Shown here: positions 29,294-36,591 of the stretch, piece after piece
Layout of the letters: the number at the start of each line of letters is the position of its first letter
How positions within the stretch are numbered: position 1 is the first letter of the stretch
Origin: Gemmatimonadota bacterium
GTDB taxonomy: Bacteria > Gemmatimonadota > Gemmatimonadetes > Longimicrobiales > Gaopeijiaceae
Length of the DNA: 64,000 nt
NCBI GenBank assembly: GCA_022560615.1
Contig: JADFSR010000022.1
Location: forward strand, 1-64,000
Direction of reading: 5' to 3'
Program-made: the position numbers and the translations under genes
The notes under the pieces: generated by a model
The model's database searches: none
Told to the model about the DNA's origin: nothing
The model's input: the letters and a program-made list of their open reading frames with translations, nothing else

Positions 29294-29904
29294 CAGCCTC
29301 CAGAAATCTCAGCTGCAGGGGGAGCTGCGGCCCGATCTGGGACGACATACGTCTCGATGCGAAACGTCGCGATCACCGGCGACACCATGTCCGGGTAGCG
29401 TCCGGGCTGGTCATACAGCCGAACGTCTACCTCGACCGACGTGACGATTCGAGACAAGCTGGCGACACCGGTCAGGAACCGACCCACGTCGTGGTACTCG
29501 CCTACGACCGCCATGCCGTAGGACGTCTTGTCGTAGAACGTGCCTGTCTCGGCGGGCTCCGGCACCATGCGGTCGATACGGACGTCGGTAAGTCTCCCCA
29601 CGTTGCTGATGTCGTTCGCGAGGGTGCCGACCTCTTCTGCTGCGGGGATCAACTCCTCGAGCTTTTGCACGTGACGCTCGTAGATGCGGTTCCGCTCCTC
29701 CAAGTCACCGCCCCCACGAGCCGCCTGAACTCGAGCTCGACGGTTCTGGCCGTCGAGCGTCTCGACGTGTGCCAAGACCTCTGCGTTGTCGGCCTCGACG
29801 GGGGCCAGCAAATACATGTGGAACGGCACGATCGCTACGAGGAACGCGACGCCTCCAAGCATCCAGTTGCGCTGCCTCGGATCGGTTGGGTAGTACCAAG
29901 CCAT
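29293..29904 (-). CDS. pilO: Type IV pilus inner-membrane protein PilO
   Basis: The protein has one N-terminal transmembrane segment (MLGGVAFLVAIVPFHMYLL) after a short cytoplasmic start, then a coiled coil (about residues 40-90; AEVLAHVETL, RNRIYERHVQKLEELIP) and a ferredoxin-like C-terminal domain (YGMAVVGEYHDVGRFL). The FYDKTSYGMAVVGEYHDVGRFLTGV-type region is the conserved PilO part. 203 aa is normal. Start four bases after pilN, stop touching pilP. Confidence 0.88.
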   Translation of the reverse strand: MAWYYPTDPRQRNWMLGGVAFLVAIVPFHMYLLAPVEADNAEVLAHVETLDGQNRRARVQAARGGGDLEERNRIYERHVQKLEELIPAAEEVGTLANDISNVGRLTDVRIDRMVPEPAETGTFYDKTSYGMAVVGEYHDVGRFLTGVASLSRIVTSVEVDVRLYDQPGRYPDMVSPVIATFRIETYVVPDRAAAPPAAEISGG

Positions 29905-29907
29905 TCG

Positions 29908-30597
29908 TCAATCCCCCCCAGTGCTGCCCGGAGCGGCTTCCTGCGCCACGCCCGTCTGGTCGTCGAAGAGCGGCACCGTCTCCAGTTCATCGAGCGGCGG
30001 GTTTTCGTAGGTGGCGATCAGCTCGAATTCGTAGATCACATCTGCTGGATTCTCCGCAGACGTCGTCTGCTGCATCAGCTCCGGAAACACTAGGCGCAGG
30101 AACGGAGACGCCTCCAGGTTCGCCATATAGGCCGTGATCGCCGGAATGCTGCCCGCGCGACCGTTGATGCGGACCTCCAGCGGGTCCTGGCTGACATACA
30201 GGACCTCTCTGAGCCATGTGTACTCAGGAACGGCGCGCGCGATCTCGTAAAGAAGGTGCGGCCAGACGTAGCGATCGACATCGATTTCCTGAATGATCGC
30301 GACACGCTGAGCGATGGAATCACCTCGCGCGATGAGTTCGTTGGCCCGTGCGATCTGGTCCGCAAAGAGGGTCGAATCCTGTAGGCCTTCCGTGAGCAGC
30401 ACCGCCAAATCGTCGGCCTCGACGATCTTGGCGTCGTAGTAGGCGTAACCCATGTAACCGAGAGCGACGATCCCGGCTGCGACACACCAGAGGGTGTACC
30501 GGTCCGGCGTCCCTCCAGTAGGAAGCCCGGGCAGCTTGAACTGGAAGCCGCGCGAGCGCCCTTTCTTGGCGCCGGGTAGTAGATTGACTTCGATCAC
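29908..30597 (-). CDS. pilN: Type IV pilus inner-membrane protein PilN
   Basis: It begins MIEVNLLPG, the PilM-binding motif (INLLP) that defines PilN. A transmembrane segment follows (about residues 37-55), then a coiled coil and a ferredoxin-like periplasmic domain (RINGRAGSIPAITAYMANLE). 229 aa is a normal length. The gene follows pilM after 21 bases and partners pilO. Confidence 0.92.
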   Translation of the reverse strand: MIEVNLLPGAKKGRSRGFQFKLPGLPTGGTPDRYTLWCVAAGIVALGYMGYAYYDAKIVEADDLAVLLTEGLQDSTLFADQIARANELIARGDSIAQRVAIIQEIDVDRYVWPHLLYEIARAVPEYTWLREVLYVSQDPLEVRINGRAGSIPAITAYMANLEASPFLRLVFPELMQQTTSAENPADVIYEFELIATYENPPLDELETVPLFDDQTGVAQEAAPGSTGGD

Positions 30598-30618
30598 GGC
30601 TCAGCCGGTTCTCATCAT

Positions 30619-31656
30619 CTAGACGCGCAGTGCCAGCCCGAGCGATAACAGCAGCATCGGGGCGGCCTCGTCGATAGACATGTTACGCGCTGCGTCCGGG
30701 TGAACCGGAACTCGTTCGAACGGGTTCACCAGCTCCGTTTCCACGTTCATTCGCGTTCCGAGCGCCTCGACCATCCCGGGAATACGGGCGCCACCTCCAC
30801 TCAGGAATACGCGCCCGATGGTCTCGCCGTCCTCACGGGTCATGAGGAATGCACTTGCACGTTCGATGCCAACCGCCACTTCGTCGGCGGAGGCCTCGAC
30901 GATCTGCTCGAGGTTCTCGACGGTTTCCTTGCCTTGCACCACGTCTTCGGCCTGCTCGGCAGTCAGCCCCCGCTCGCGCTGGAGGTCCTCCCGGATCTTG
31001 CGCGAACCGAAAGGAATGTCGCGCGTCAGGATCGGCACGCCGTTCTCGAGGATGTTCACGTTCGTCGTCTCATGGCCGATGTTGACGAGGCCGATGATCC
31101 CATCCAGGGCATCCGGATAGTTGTGCTCGAAGGCGTTGTGGAGTGCGAATACCTCGATGTCGATGACGACGGGGTTCACCCCTGCGTCCTGCAGCAAGCC
31201 AACCTTGTTGTCCACCAACTCCCGCTTGGCCGCGACGAGTAGCACCTCCATCTGAAGCCCGTCGTCGTGAGGGTTCAGAATCTGGAAGTCCAGCTCGACG
31301 CTCTTGATGTCGAAGGGTACGTGCTGCTCCGCCTCCCACCGGATCACGTCGCGAGCGTCCGACTCCTTCATCCGATCCATCTCGATCTTCTTGATGATGA
31401 CGTCGTGGCCACCCACAGCGGTCACGACTTCGGCACCCTTGAGGTCCATTTCCTCGAAGAGCCCCATGACGGCATCGGATACGAGACCGTAGTCCATGAC
31501 CTCCCCTTCCACGATCGCGTCGGGAAGCAGCGGGCACATGGCCACTCGCGTCACTTCGGGTTGGTCACCCGAGTGATCGACCTCCACGACCTTCACGAAC
31601 CCGGACCCGATGTCCAGACCGATGGAAGATCTCTTTCTTCGTCCAAAGAGCGCCAT
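30619..31656 (-). CDS. pilM: Type IV pilus actin-like ATPase PilM
   Basis: This cytoplasmic actin-fold protein binds the N-terminus of PilN. The FtsA/MreB-like phosphate-1 motif is IGLDIGSGFVKVVEV, and the second nucleotide motif is LVNIGHETTNVNIL. The adenosine motif region is FLSGGGARIPGM. 345 aa is full length. It is the first gene of pilMNOPQ; its ATG is about 55 bases downstream of a TTGACA-type promoter. Confidence 0.95.
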   Translation of the reverse strand: MALFGRRKRSSIGLDIGSGFVKVVEVDHSGDQPEVTRVAMCPLLPDAIVEGEVMDYGLVSDAVMGLFEEMDLKGAEVVTAVGGHDVIIKKIEMDRMKESDARDVIRWEAEQHVPFDIKSVELDFQILNPHDDGLQMEVLLVAAKRELVDNKVGLLQDAGVNPVVIDIEVFALHNAFEHNYPDALDGIIGLVNIGHETTNVNILENGVPILTRDIPFGSRKIREDLQRERGLTAEQAEDVVQGKETVENLEQIVEASADEVAVGIERASAFLMTREDGETIGRVFLSGGGARIPGMVEALGTRMNVETELVNPFERVPVHPDAARNMSIDEAAPMLLLSLGLALRV

Positions 31657-31710
31657 GCGGTGCCTTCACCAGGAGAGACTGAAAACAAATTTCCCCAAGA
31701 ATGTTGATTG

Positions 31711-31740
31711 AGCTTACCACCAAAAGTTAAGTCTTGTCAA
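31711..31740 (-). promoter_or_regulatory. Candidate sigma70-type promoter of pilMNOPQ
   Basis: On the - strand a perfect TTGACA -35 box is followed after 18 bases by TAAGCT, a weak -10. The start would lie about 45-50 bases before the pilM ATG. The stretch is notably AT-rich compared with its surroundings. Confidence 0.55.
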
Positions 31741-32299
31741 GAACAATGTGCCGATCGGGCTTAACAAAGTTTTGGTAAACATTTGGCGCCAAAATCCTGC
31801 GGCGAGAGCCGGTGACTCCGTTCGGCCGGCGCGTCGTTTAGCTGACGCTCTATCATTACAGGGTTGAAACTCTCCGTGACAGCTTCGGCTCGGTGCCAGC
31901 TTTAGCTGTCGGCGCAGGGACTGCCTGCATCGGAGTCTTGGAGATGGATCCCCAGATGGCGACATGGAGGCCGCGTCACTCGACTGGCGTCGAGGGGGTG
32001 CAGTTTCTCGACTAGACCAGGCACCTCGGGAGACGTCGGATCCTCGGCTTGACACGGCCGGTGCGACTTTACGGAGCGCACTTCCATTCAGGTGGGACTA
32101 CCGCCGCTTCTGGAGATGGCAAGGAGCGCGCCAACTATCGCTCACGGTGCGGTGCGAGGCAGAAGGTGGCCGAAGAAGCAGGAAAACAGGGATGTTCGGC
32201 GTTTGTGACATTACGTTGCACGGGCGGCTGTGGCGCGGAAAACTCTGCGTGTGAGGGAAAAAACTACTCGGATCAAACCGCTTGGCTTGGTGACGACCA
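31741..32299. other. Non-coding region upstream of pilM with a perfect 12-bp palindrome
   Basis: About 560 bases without a supportable gene lie upstream of the pilM promoter. I see a perfect 12-bp palindrome TTTGGCGCCAAA at 31782-31793, about 42 bases upstream of the -35 box, which could be an operator; an AT-rich TTAACAAAGTTTTGGTAAAC just beside it; and a GACAGCT/AGCTGTC hairpin near 31880-31910. Open frames on the + strand have no family resemblance and look like chance. A small RNA is possible but not demonstrated. Confidence 0.4.
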
Positions 32300-32345
32300 A
32301 TGGACGCAAGCTCGCCGAGCGTCCGAGACGGCTACATGGTTGGAT
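32300..32345. repeat. 46-bp direct repeat, copy A, after the PilX-type gene
   Basis: This block is 44/46 identical to copy B at 34844-34889, in the same orientation. It holds a bulged hairpin GGAC-GCAA-GCTC-GCC-GAGC-GTCC; in copy B one of the two differences turns a stem pair into G:U and the other falls in the bulge, so the fold is kept. The two copies enclose the minor-pilin genes exactly. Confidence 0.85.
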
Positions 32346-32346
32346 G

Positions 32347-33417
32347 CTAGCGCGGTCCCAGAGACCGAGGACCTCGGATTGGAACCGGCCTGGCGAGATC
32401 CGGAGACTCGAGAGCGGCGGCAGCCCAGCACGTCGACCCGACGATCGACGCGCCGGTCTCGACGCTCGCGCCGCCGGCCGAACGGACCAACCCGCGCACG
32501 GTGGCCACGCCGCGAAGCGTGAGCCGACCGCTCACGATGATCAGCCCGTAAAACTGCGTGTCGAGCATGTCGGCATCTCCCGTGACCACGAGCAAGCCCT
32601 GGCCGGCACCACCTACCGTGGCGAGGTCACCCTCTGCGAGGATCGTCACAAAATGGTGCCCGCAGGGTCGGGTCGGACGGTCGGGGTCACCCCAGTTCCA
32701 GGCGTCCTCGGTGACGCAGACACCGCCCCGTTCCCGTGGTGCCGGCGTGCCCGTCCCAGCGACGTGGACCCGAATCCGGGCGCGTAGCGAGTCGATGTCC
32801 AGGAGACCCAGGGCCGATACGACATCAAGAGGCTCGGTTGCCGTGGGCGGAAGCGCACCGGTCGTGATGAGCGAGTCCAAAGCCGCGCTCCACGGCTCGC
32901 AGCGGTCGAGCTGCTCTGGCGTCAGAGACCGGTTCACGCGGCTGCCGTCGATTGTTCCATCGACTCGAACGAGGCTCCCCTCCCCGTAGACCAGGACGGC
33001 ACCCATCGCTGCGACACGGGCGACCGGATCAAGGATCCATATGGGCCGCGATACCGTCGCTGGGGCCACCTGACCCCGCTTGCCCCACCCCTCGGCCAGC
33101 CACACTTCGCGTGAGAGGCGCCGGATCCATCGCGAGTAGCGCGCGTCGCGTACGGTGCCGCCGGCGGAGTCGGTCGACTGCCACAGCGGAGTCGAGGCGC
33201 GTCCGGGTCCGACATCCAGTCCGAGAGCGGTATTCACTGCGGCTTCAGCGGCCAGACGCGCTCCGAGCTGGTCAACCCCCGCCCGGGCCGCGAGATACTC
33301 GAATCGAGCGAGGAGCAGTAGGCCGTGCGCCACCGCGGTGATGGCCATCATGAGCAGCACAACGATGATCAGCGCTGCGCCCTCCCTGGCGCGCGGCCCG
33401 CCCCCCTTTCCGATCAC
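32347..33417 (-). CDS. pilX: PilX/GspK-type minor pilus assembly protein
   Basis: The N-terminus (MIGKGGGPRAREGAALIIVV) leads into one long hydrophobic helix, AALIIVVLLMMAITAVAHGL, with a prepilin-like Gly before it but no Glu at position 5, as in PilX and GspK proteins that initiate pili. The rest (356 aa in total) is a globular domain with IVSGRLTLRGVATVRGLV-type beta repeats near the end. The GTG at 33417 overlaps the pilW stop (GTGA) and decides the start. The first codons lie in a 25-bp repeat also present at 38786, which explains the odd Gly-rich leader. Confidence 0.8.
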   Translation of the reverse strand: MIGKGGGPRAREGAALIIVVLLMMAITAVAHGLLLLARFEYLAARAGVDQLGARLAAEAAVNTALGLDVGPGRASTPLWQSTDSAGGTVRDARYSRWIRRLSREVWLAEGWGKRGQVAPATVSRPIWILDPVARVAAMGAVLVYGEGSLVRVDGTIDGSRVNRSLTPEQLDRCEPWSAALDSLITTGALPPTATEPLDVVSALGLLDIDSLRARIRVHVAGTGTPAPRERGGVCVTEDAWNWGDPDRPTRPCGHHFVTILAEGDLATVGGAGQGLLVVTGDADMLDTQFYGLIIVSGRLTLRGVATVRGLVRSAGGASVETGASIVGSTCWAAAALESPDLARPVPIRGPRSLGPR

Positions 33418-33419
33418 CC
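33395..33419. repeat. 25-bp repeat at the pilW/pilX boundary
   Basis: These 25 bases are identical to 38786-38810, just downstream of the TMTC-like gene. On the - strand the unit reads GGGTGATCGG, then AAAGGGGGGCGGGCC. Here it supplies the stop of pilW and the start and first codons of pilX. Confidence 0.8.
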
Positions 33420-34103
33420 CCCTAGGTAGCCGAGCCAGTGCCACGCGCCGCCGTCCTGCAATCGAATCCATTCGAGCGCCAGGGACCCTCCTCTCTTCAC
33501 GAAGCCGCTCGGCGGCGTGTCGAACACTTCCGGTGTCAGCGGCTGCCGCCCGCCGCGGCCTCGGCGGTAGCGGAGCGCTGCGCCGGAAACGTGATACGAG
33601 CCGCGCTCGAATAGCCTGGCGAGCACGATCGACTCCTCGGGGGTGACCGAGATCTGCCACCGCTGCAGCTCTGTCCGAGGGTCCGTGGCACAAAGGTCCG
33701 AGGTAGGCCGAACGCTCAATAGATCGGCTCGAATCCACGCTCCCTGCCCGGTCAGCAGCAAGACTGAGTCCTTCTCGGGCGCAGGAGCGCGCATTCCCGA
33801 CCAGGCGACCATGAGATCCGGCGCCAGTGCCCCATCGGGACACACGACACCCACACCCCGGAAAGCCCGCAGGCTAATCGAATCTGGTGCGAAATCCACC
33901 CAGTCGACGCCTCGAACCCCGAATCGCAGCTCTCGACGCAACACGACTCGAGAGACACGCAACGCCGCAAGGATCTCTGACCTCTGCGTCAGGCGGAGCC
34001 CGACCGACCGGACCCTGGCGAGTCCCGCGAGTGAGAGCTGGACTACGAGAAGCCCGCATATCAACGCGATCAGGACCTCAGCGACCGTCGCCCCATTTCT
34101 CAC
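33414..34103 (-). CDS. PilW-type minor pilin
   Basis: The protein starts MRNGATVAEVLIALICGLLVVQL, a class III prepilin signal with processing after Gly4 and Glu at +5, followed by the hydrophobic stalk helix. The rest (229 aa) is a globular pilin-like domain with no other known motif. The GTG start overlaps the stop of the PilV-type gene (GTGA), which selects it over a longer open frame. The position between PilV-type and PilX-type genes supports PilW. Confidence 0.78.
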   Translation of the reverse strand: MRNGATVAEVLIALICGLLVVQLSLAGLARVRSVGLRLTQRSEILAALRVSRVVLRRELRFGVRGVDWVDFAPDSISLRAFRGVGVVCPDGALAPDLMVAWSGMRAPAPEKDSVLLLTGQGAWIRADLLSVRPTSDLCATDPRTELQRWQISVTPEESIVLARLFERGSYHVSGAALRYRRGRGGRQPLTPEVFDTPPSGFVKRGGSLALEWIRLQDGGAWHWLGYLGG

Positions 34104-34420
34104 GAATCCGTCACAGGCACGACGCCAGCCACGCGTAAGAAAACGTGCTCGTCGCGACTGAACTCCACGGTGAAACCACCGTCTGGCTCCACGCTCCAAT
34201 GGATTCGCCCGCCGGCCACGTCCTTAGACCCCTGGCCGGGGGTCGCGGTCAGCGAGAGCGAGTCGGCGGTGCCCTCGAGCGCCGACACGGCCCGCTCGAT
34301 CGCCTCGGCCTCGGCCATCGTTCTCGATGCCACGACGACGATTCCCACGGCACCCAAGATCGCGACCTCGAGCACGACGAGTGCGACGATGACCTCGACC
34401 AACGAGAAGCCGGACTTCAC
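34100..34420 (-). CDS. PilV-type minor pilin
   Basis: A canonical prepilin signal (MKSG, then FSLVEVIVALVVLEVAILG, Glu5 present) and only 106 residues define a small minor pilin. It overlaps both neighbours by four bases. PilV is the best match by N-terminus and gene order. Confidence 0.8.
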   Translation of the reverse strand: MKSGFSLVEVIVALVVLEVAILGAVGIVVVASRTMAEAEAIERAVSALEGTADSLSLTATPGQGSKDVAGGRIHWSVEPDGGFTVEFSRDEHVFLRVAGVVPVTDS

Positions 34421-34851
34421 CGCCTCCGTACCCTTCCGTATCCGGAAACGACCAGTGACCGCTCCGCCTCACCACGCCGGAACGTGAGCGTCTCGCTCGC
34501 TACCCGTCCCAAAGCCATCGCATCATACGCGAGCTGGGTCTCAGTCCGTCCACGAGCGAGTTCGAGAGTGACGCCGAGGTCGCTTCCGAGCGAGAGAACG
34601 CGCACGACCGAATCGGTCTGGGTGACCCATGCCCGGAAGGGATCGCCCCCAAAGTGAACGATGATGCCCCCCTTTCCGAGCGCCCGGACACGGGCTTCAG
34701 CAATGAGACCGACGACCGACTCGCGTGCGGCGACGACCGTAGACGAGTCGCGGTACCTACGCGCGGCCGGTGCGAGAGACGCCACCGTCATCGCGAAGAT
34801 TGCGACGACCATGATCGTTTCGACGAGGCTGTATCCACGGGACATGGACAC
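34417..34851 (-). CDS. FimT/GspH-type minor pilin
   Basis: The prepilin signal is MSMSRG, then YSLVETIMVVAIFAMTV with Glu5, followed by a GspH-like beta domain (EARVRALGKGGIIVHF, SLGSDLGVTLELA). It is 144 aa from the GTG at 34851 or 142 aa from the ATG at 34845; both starts fall within the 46-bp repeat, whose GGCGAG may serve as ribosome-binding site. First gene of the minor pilin cassette. Confidence 0.82.
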   Translation of the reverse strand: MSMSRGYSLVETIMVVAIFAMTVASLAPAARRYRDSSTVVAARESVVGLIAEARVRALGKGGIIVHFGGDPFRAWVTQTDSVVRVLSLGSDLGVTLELARGRTETQLAYDAMALGRVASETLTFRRGEAERSLVVSGYGRVRRR

Positions 34852-34889
34852 AAGCTCGCCGGGCGTCCGAGACGGCTACATGGTTGGAT
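34844..34889. repeat. 46-bp direct repeat, copy B, at the FimT start
   Basis: This block matches copy A (32300-32345) at 44 of 46 positions. Here it forms the leader and start codon region of the FimT-type gene, 25 bases after the regulator stop codon. CTAGAAGGG, also found at other gene ends of this locus, is just beside it. Confidence 0.85.
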
Positions 34890-34914
34890 CGGCCCTTCTA
34901 GGACACCACTCGAA

Positions 34915-36273
34915 CTACTCGACCCCGTACTCTTGGATCTTGTAGCGAAGCGCGCGCGGAGACAGCTCGAGCAGCTCGGCGGCGTGAGTCTTGTTACCTC
35001 CCGTTCGATCCAACGCGAGCTGGATGAGGTGTTTCTCCATCCTCGCGCCGTGCCGCTTGACCGACAGGTCGTCGGAGTCCACGCCGATGCCAAGTCCCTC
35101 AGGCGCCGGGCGACGGACCGCCTCCGGCAGGTCGTCGAGCGAGATGCTCGGGCCCTCGGTCAGAACCAACGCCCGCTCCAAGACGTTCTCAAGCTCGCGG
35201 ATATTCCCCGGCCAGGCGTACGTGAGGAGTACTGCCATCGCATCCGGGTCGACGCCCTCAACCTCCACCCCCAACCGCGCACTCTGTCGCGCGAGCAGAT
35301 AGGTCACCAGCTTCGGGATCTCCTCGCTTCGGTCCCGCAGTGGCGGCAGGTGAATCGGCACGACCGCCAAGCGGTAGTACAGATCCTTCCGGAACCTCCC
35401 ATCCTCGACAGCCGCTTCTAGGTCCAGGTTGGTCGCTGAGATCACGCGTACGTCCACACGCTGGATCTCAGTGGCACCGAGTCGGCGCACCTCCCCTTCC
35501 TGAAGCGCCCGCAATAACTTCACCTGAAGCGCCCCCGGGAGTTCACCGACTTCGTCGAGGAAGAGCGTCCCCCCGTCAGCCGCCTCGAAGAGCCCCTCCT
35601 TGTCTCGGTCGGCTCCCGTGAAGGCACCCTTCACATAGCCAAAGAACTCGGACTCGAGCAGCTGCTCGGGGACACCACCACAGTTCACCGGGACAAACGG
35701 CGCCGCAGCCCGAGGACTCTCGCGGTGCAGCATGCGTGCGACAACCTCCTTGCCGGTACCGCTCGCGCCGGTCAGGAGGACAGGAGAATCGTGCTTCGCG
35801 ACTCTCTCGACGACGTGCAGCGCCTTTCTCATCGCCGGAGAGCCGACGACAAGCTCTCCGAAGCGCGCATCCGCTCTCACCTCCCGACGAAGGCGGCCGA
35901 CCTCCTTGCGCAACTGTTCCCGTTCTTCAGCCTTGCGTATCGTGAGTAGGACTTCGTCGGCACCGAACGGCTTCGCCAAGTAGTCGTATGCACCCCGCTT
36001 CATCGCCTCGACCGCCAGCTCCATGCTGCCGTACGCGGTCATCATGAGGACGAGCGCCTCACCACCTGCCTCCCGGTACGACTCGAGGAACGCGAGCCCG
36101 TCGACCCGTGGCATGCGCACGTCGCAAAGGATGAGATCGGGCTTCTGTGCGTGCGCCGTTCTCAGCCCGCTCTCACCATCCTCGGCCAGCACGACCTCGT
36201 AGTCGGCATCCCCTAGGATGAGCGAAACTGACTCTCTCAATCCGGCGTCATCATCGATGATCAGGATCTTCAC
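34915..36273 (-). CDS. NtrC-family sigma54 response regulator, PilR-like
   Basis: A complete three-domain regulator: receiver with phosphoacceptor Asp in LILCDVRMPRVDG, AAA+ domain (Walker A GASGTGKE, GAFTGAD, FLDEVGEL, WPGNIRELENV) and Fis-type HTH (NKTHAAELLELSPRALRYKI). 452 aa is standard. The start is a GTG (VKILIIDDDAG). It forms a pair with the kinase at 36577-37839, from which it is separated by the palindromic element. Lying between pilA and the minor pilins, it is the likely activator of the sigma54-type promoter in front of pilA, as PilR is in Pseudomonas and Myxococcus; the other regulator at 45221 is an alternative. Confidence 0.9.
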   Translation of the reverse strand: MKILIIDDDAGLRESVSLILGDADYEVVLAEDGESGLRTAHAQKPDLILCDVRMPRVDGLAFLESYREAGGEALVLMMTAYGSMELAVEAMKRGAYDYLAKPFGADEVLLTIRKAEEREQLRKEVGRLRREVRADARFGELVVGSPAMRKALHVVERVAKHDSPVLLTGASGTGKEVVARMLHRESPRAAAPFVPVNCGGVPEQLLESEFFGYVKGAFTGADRDKEGLFEAADGGTLFLDEVGELPGALQVKLLRALQEGEVRRLGATEIQRVDVRVISATNLDLEAAVEDGRFRKDLYYRLAVVPIHLPPLRDRSEEIPKLVTYLLARQSARLGVEVEGVDPDAMAVLLTYAWPGNIRELENVLERALVLTEGPSISLDDLPEAVRRPAPEGLGIGVDSDDLSVKRHGARMEKHLIQLALDRTGGNKTHAAELLELSPRALRYKIQEYGVE

Positions 36274-36290
36274 AGCGTCTCCACCAGTCT

Positions 36291-36591
36291 GGCAGCCCGT
36301 GGTAGAAGTACAGCGGGCCGCGTTACGGTGCCACGGCTCCAGATCCTAGGCGGGGCGACGACGCCATAGCCGTCGCTACGGATAGGAGCCCCAACGACGG
36401 AGATGGGGCCGTGCCACCGTAACCCAAGAACCGGTAAGTATTGTCACACTCGGTGTTGGGCGCAGGGGGATCGCGGCCCTGGAGGTCGTTTCTCCTCCTC
36501 GCCGTAGAACAACTACGACTCGTCGTCGTGCCTACTCCAGATCTCGCGAGACCCCTGCGCTCGGCCCACTGTACTTCTACCACGGGCTGCC
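36291..36591. repeat. Long imperfect palindromic element, copy 2 (kinase-regulator junction)
   Basis: This 301-bp block has inverted ends matching 28/29 bases (36291-36319 with 36563-36591). It shares with copy 1 the inner end sequence AAGTACAGYGGGCC, the 28-base core at 36391-36418 and the conserved pairings CACGGCTCC (36332) with GGGGCCGTG (36405), CCGTCG (36370) with CGACGG (36395), and CCCAA/TTGGG (36423/36456). The outer 15 bases of each arm are unlike copy 1, yet still pair perfectly; one arm is the last four codons plus stop of the kinase gene. Confidence 0.85.

Noticed and set aside
32250-32345. Possible c-di-GMP-I (GEMM) riboswitch on the + strand: CAAACC, GGACGCAAGC and GGTT in the right order
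   Set aside because: The key GCAAAGC is one A short, the second stem and GGTAGC segment do not fit, the second repeat copy breaks GACGCAA, and no + strand gene follows.
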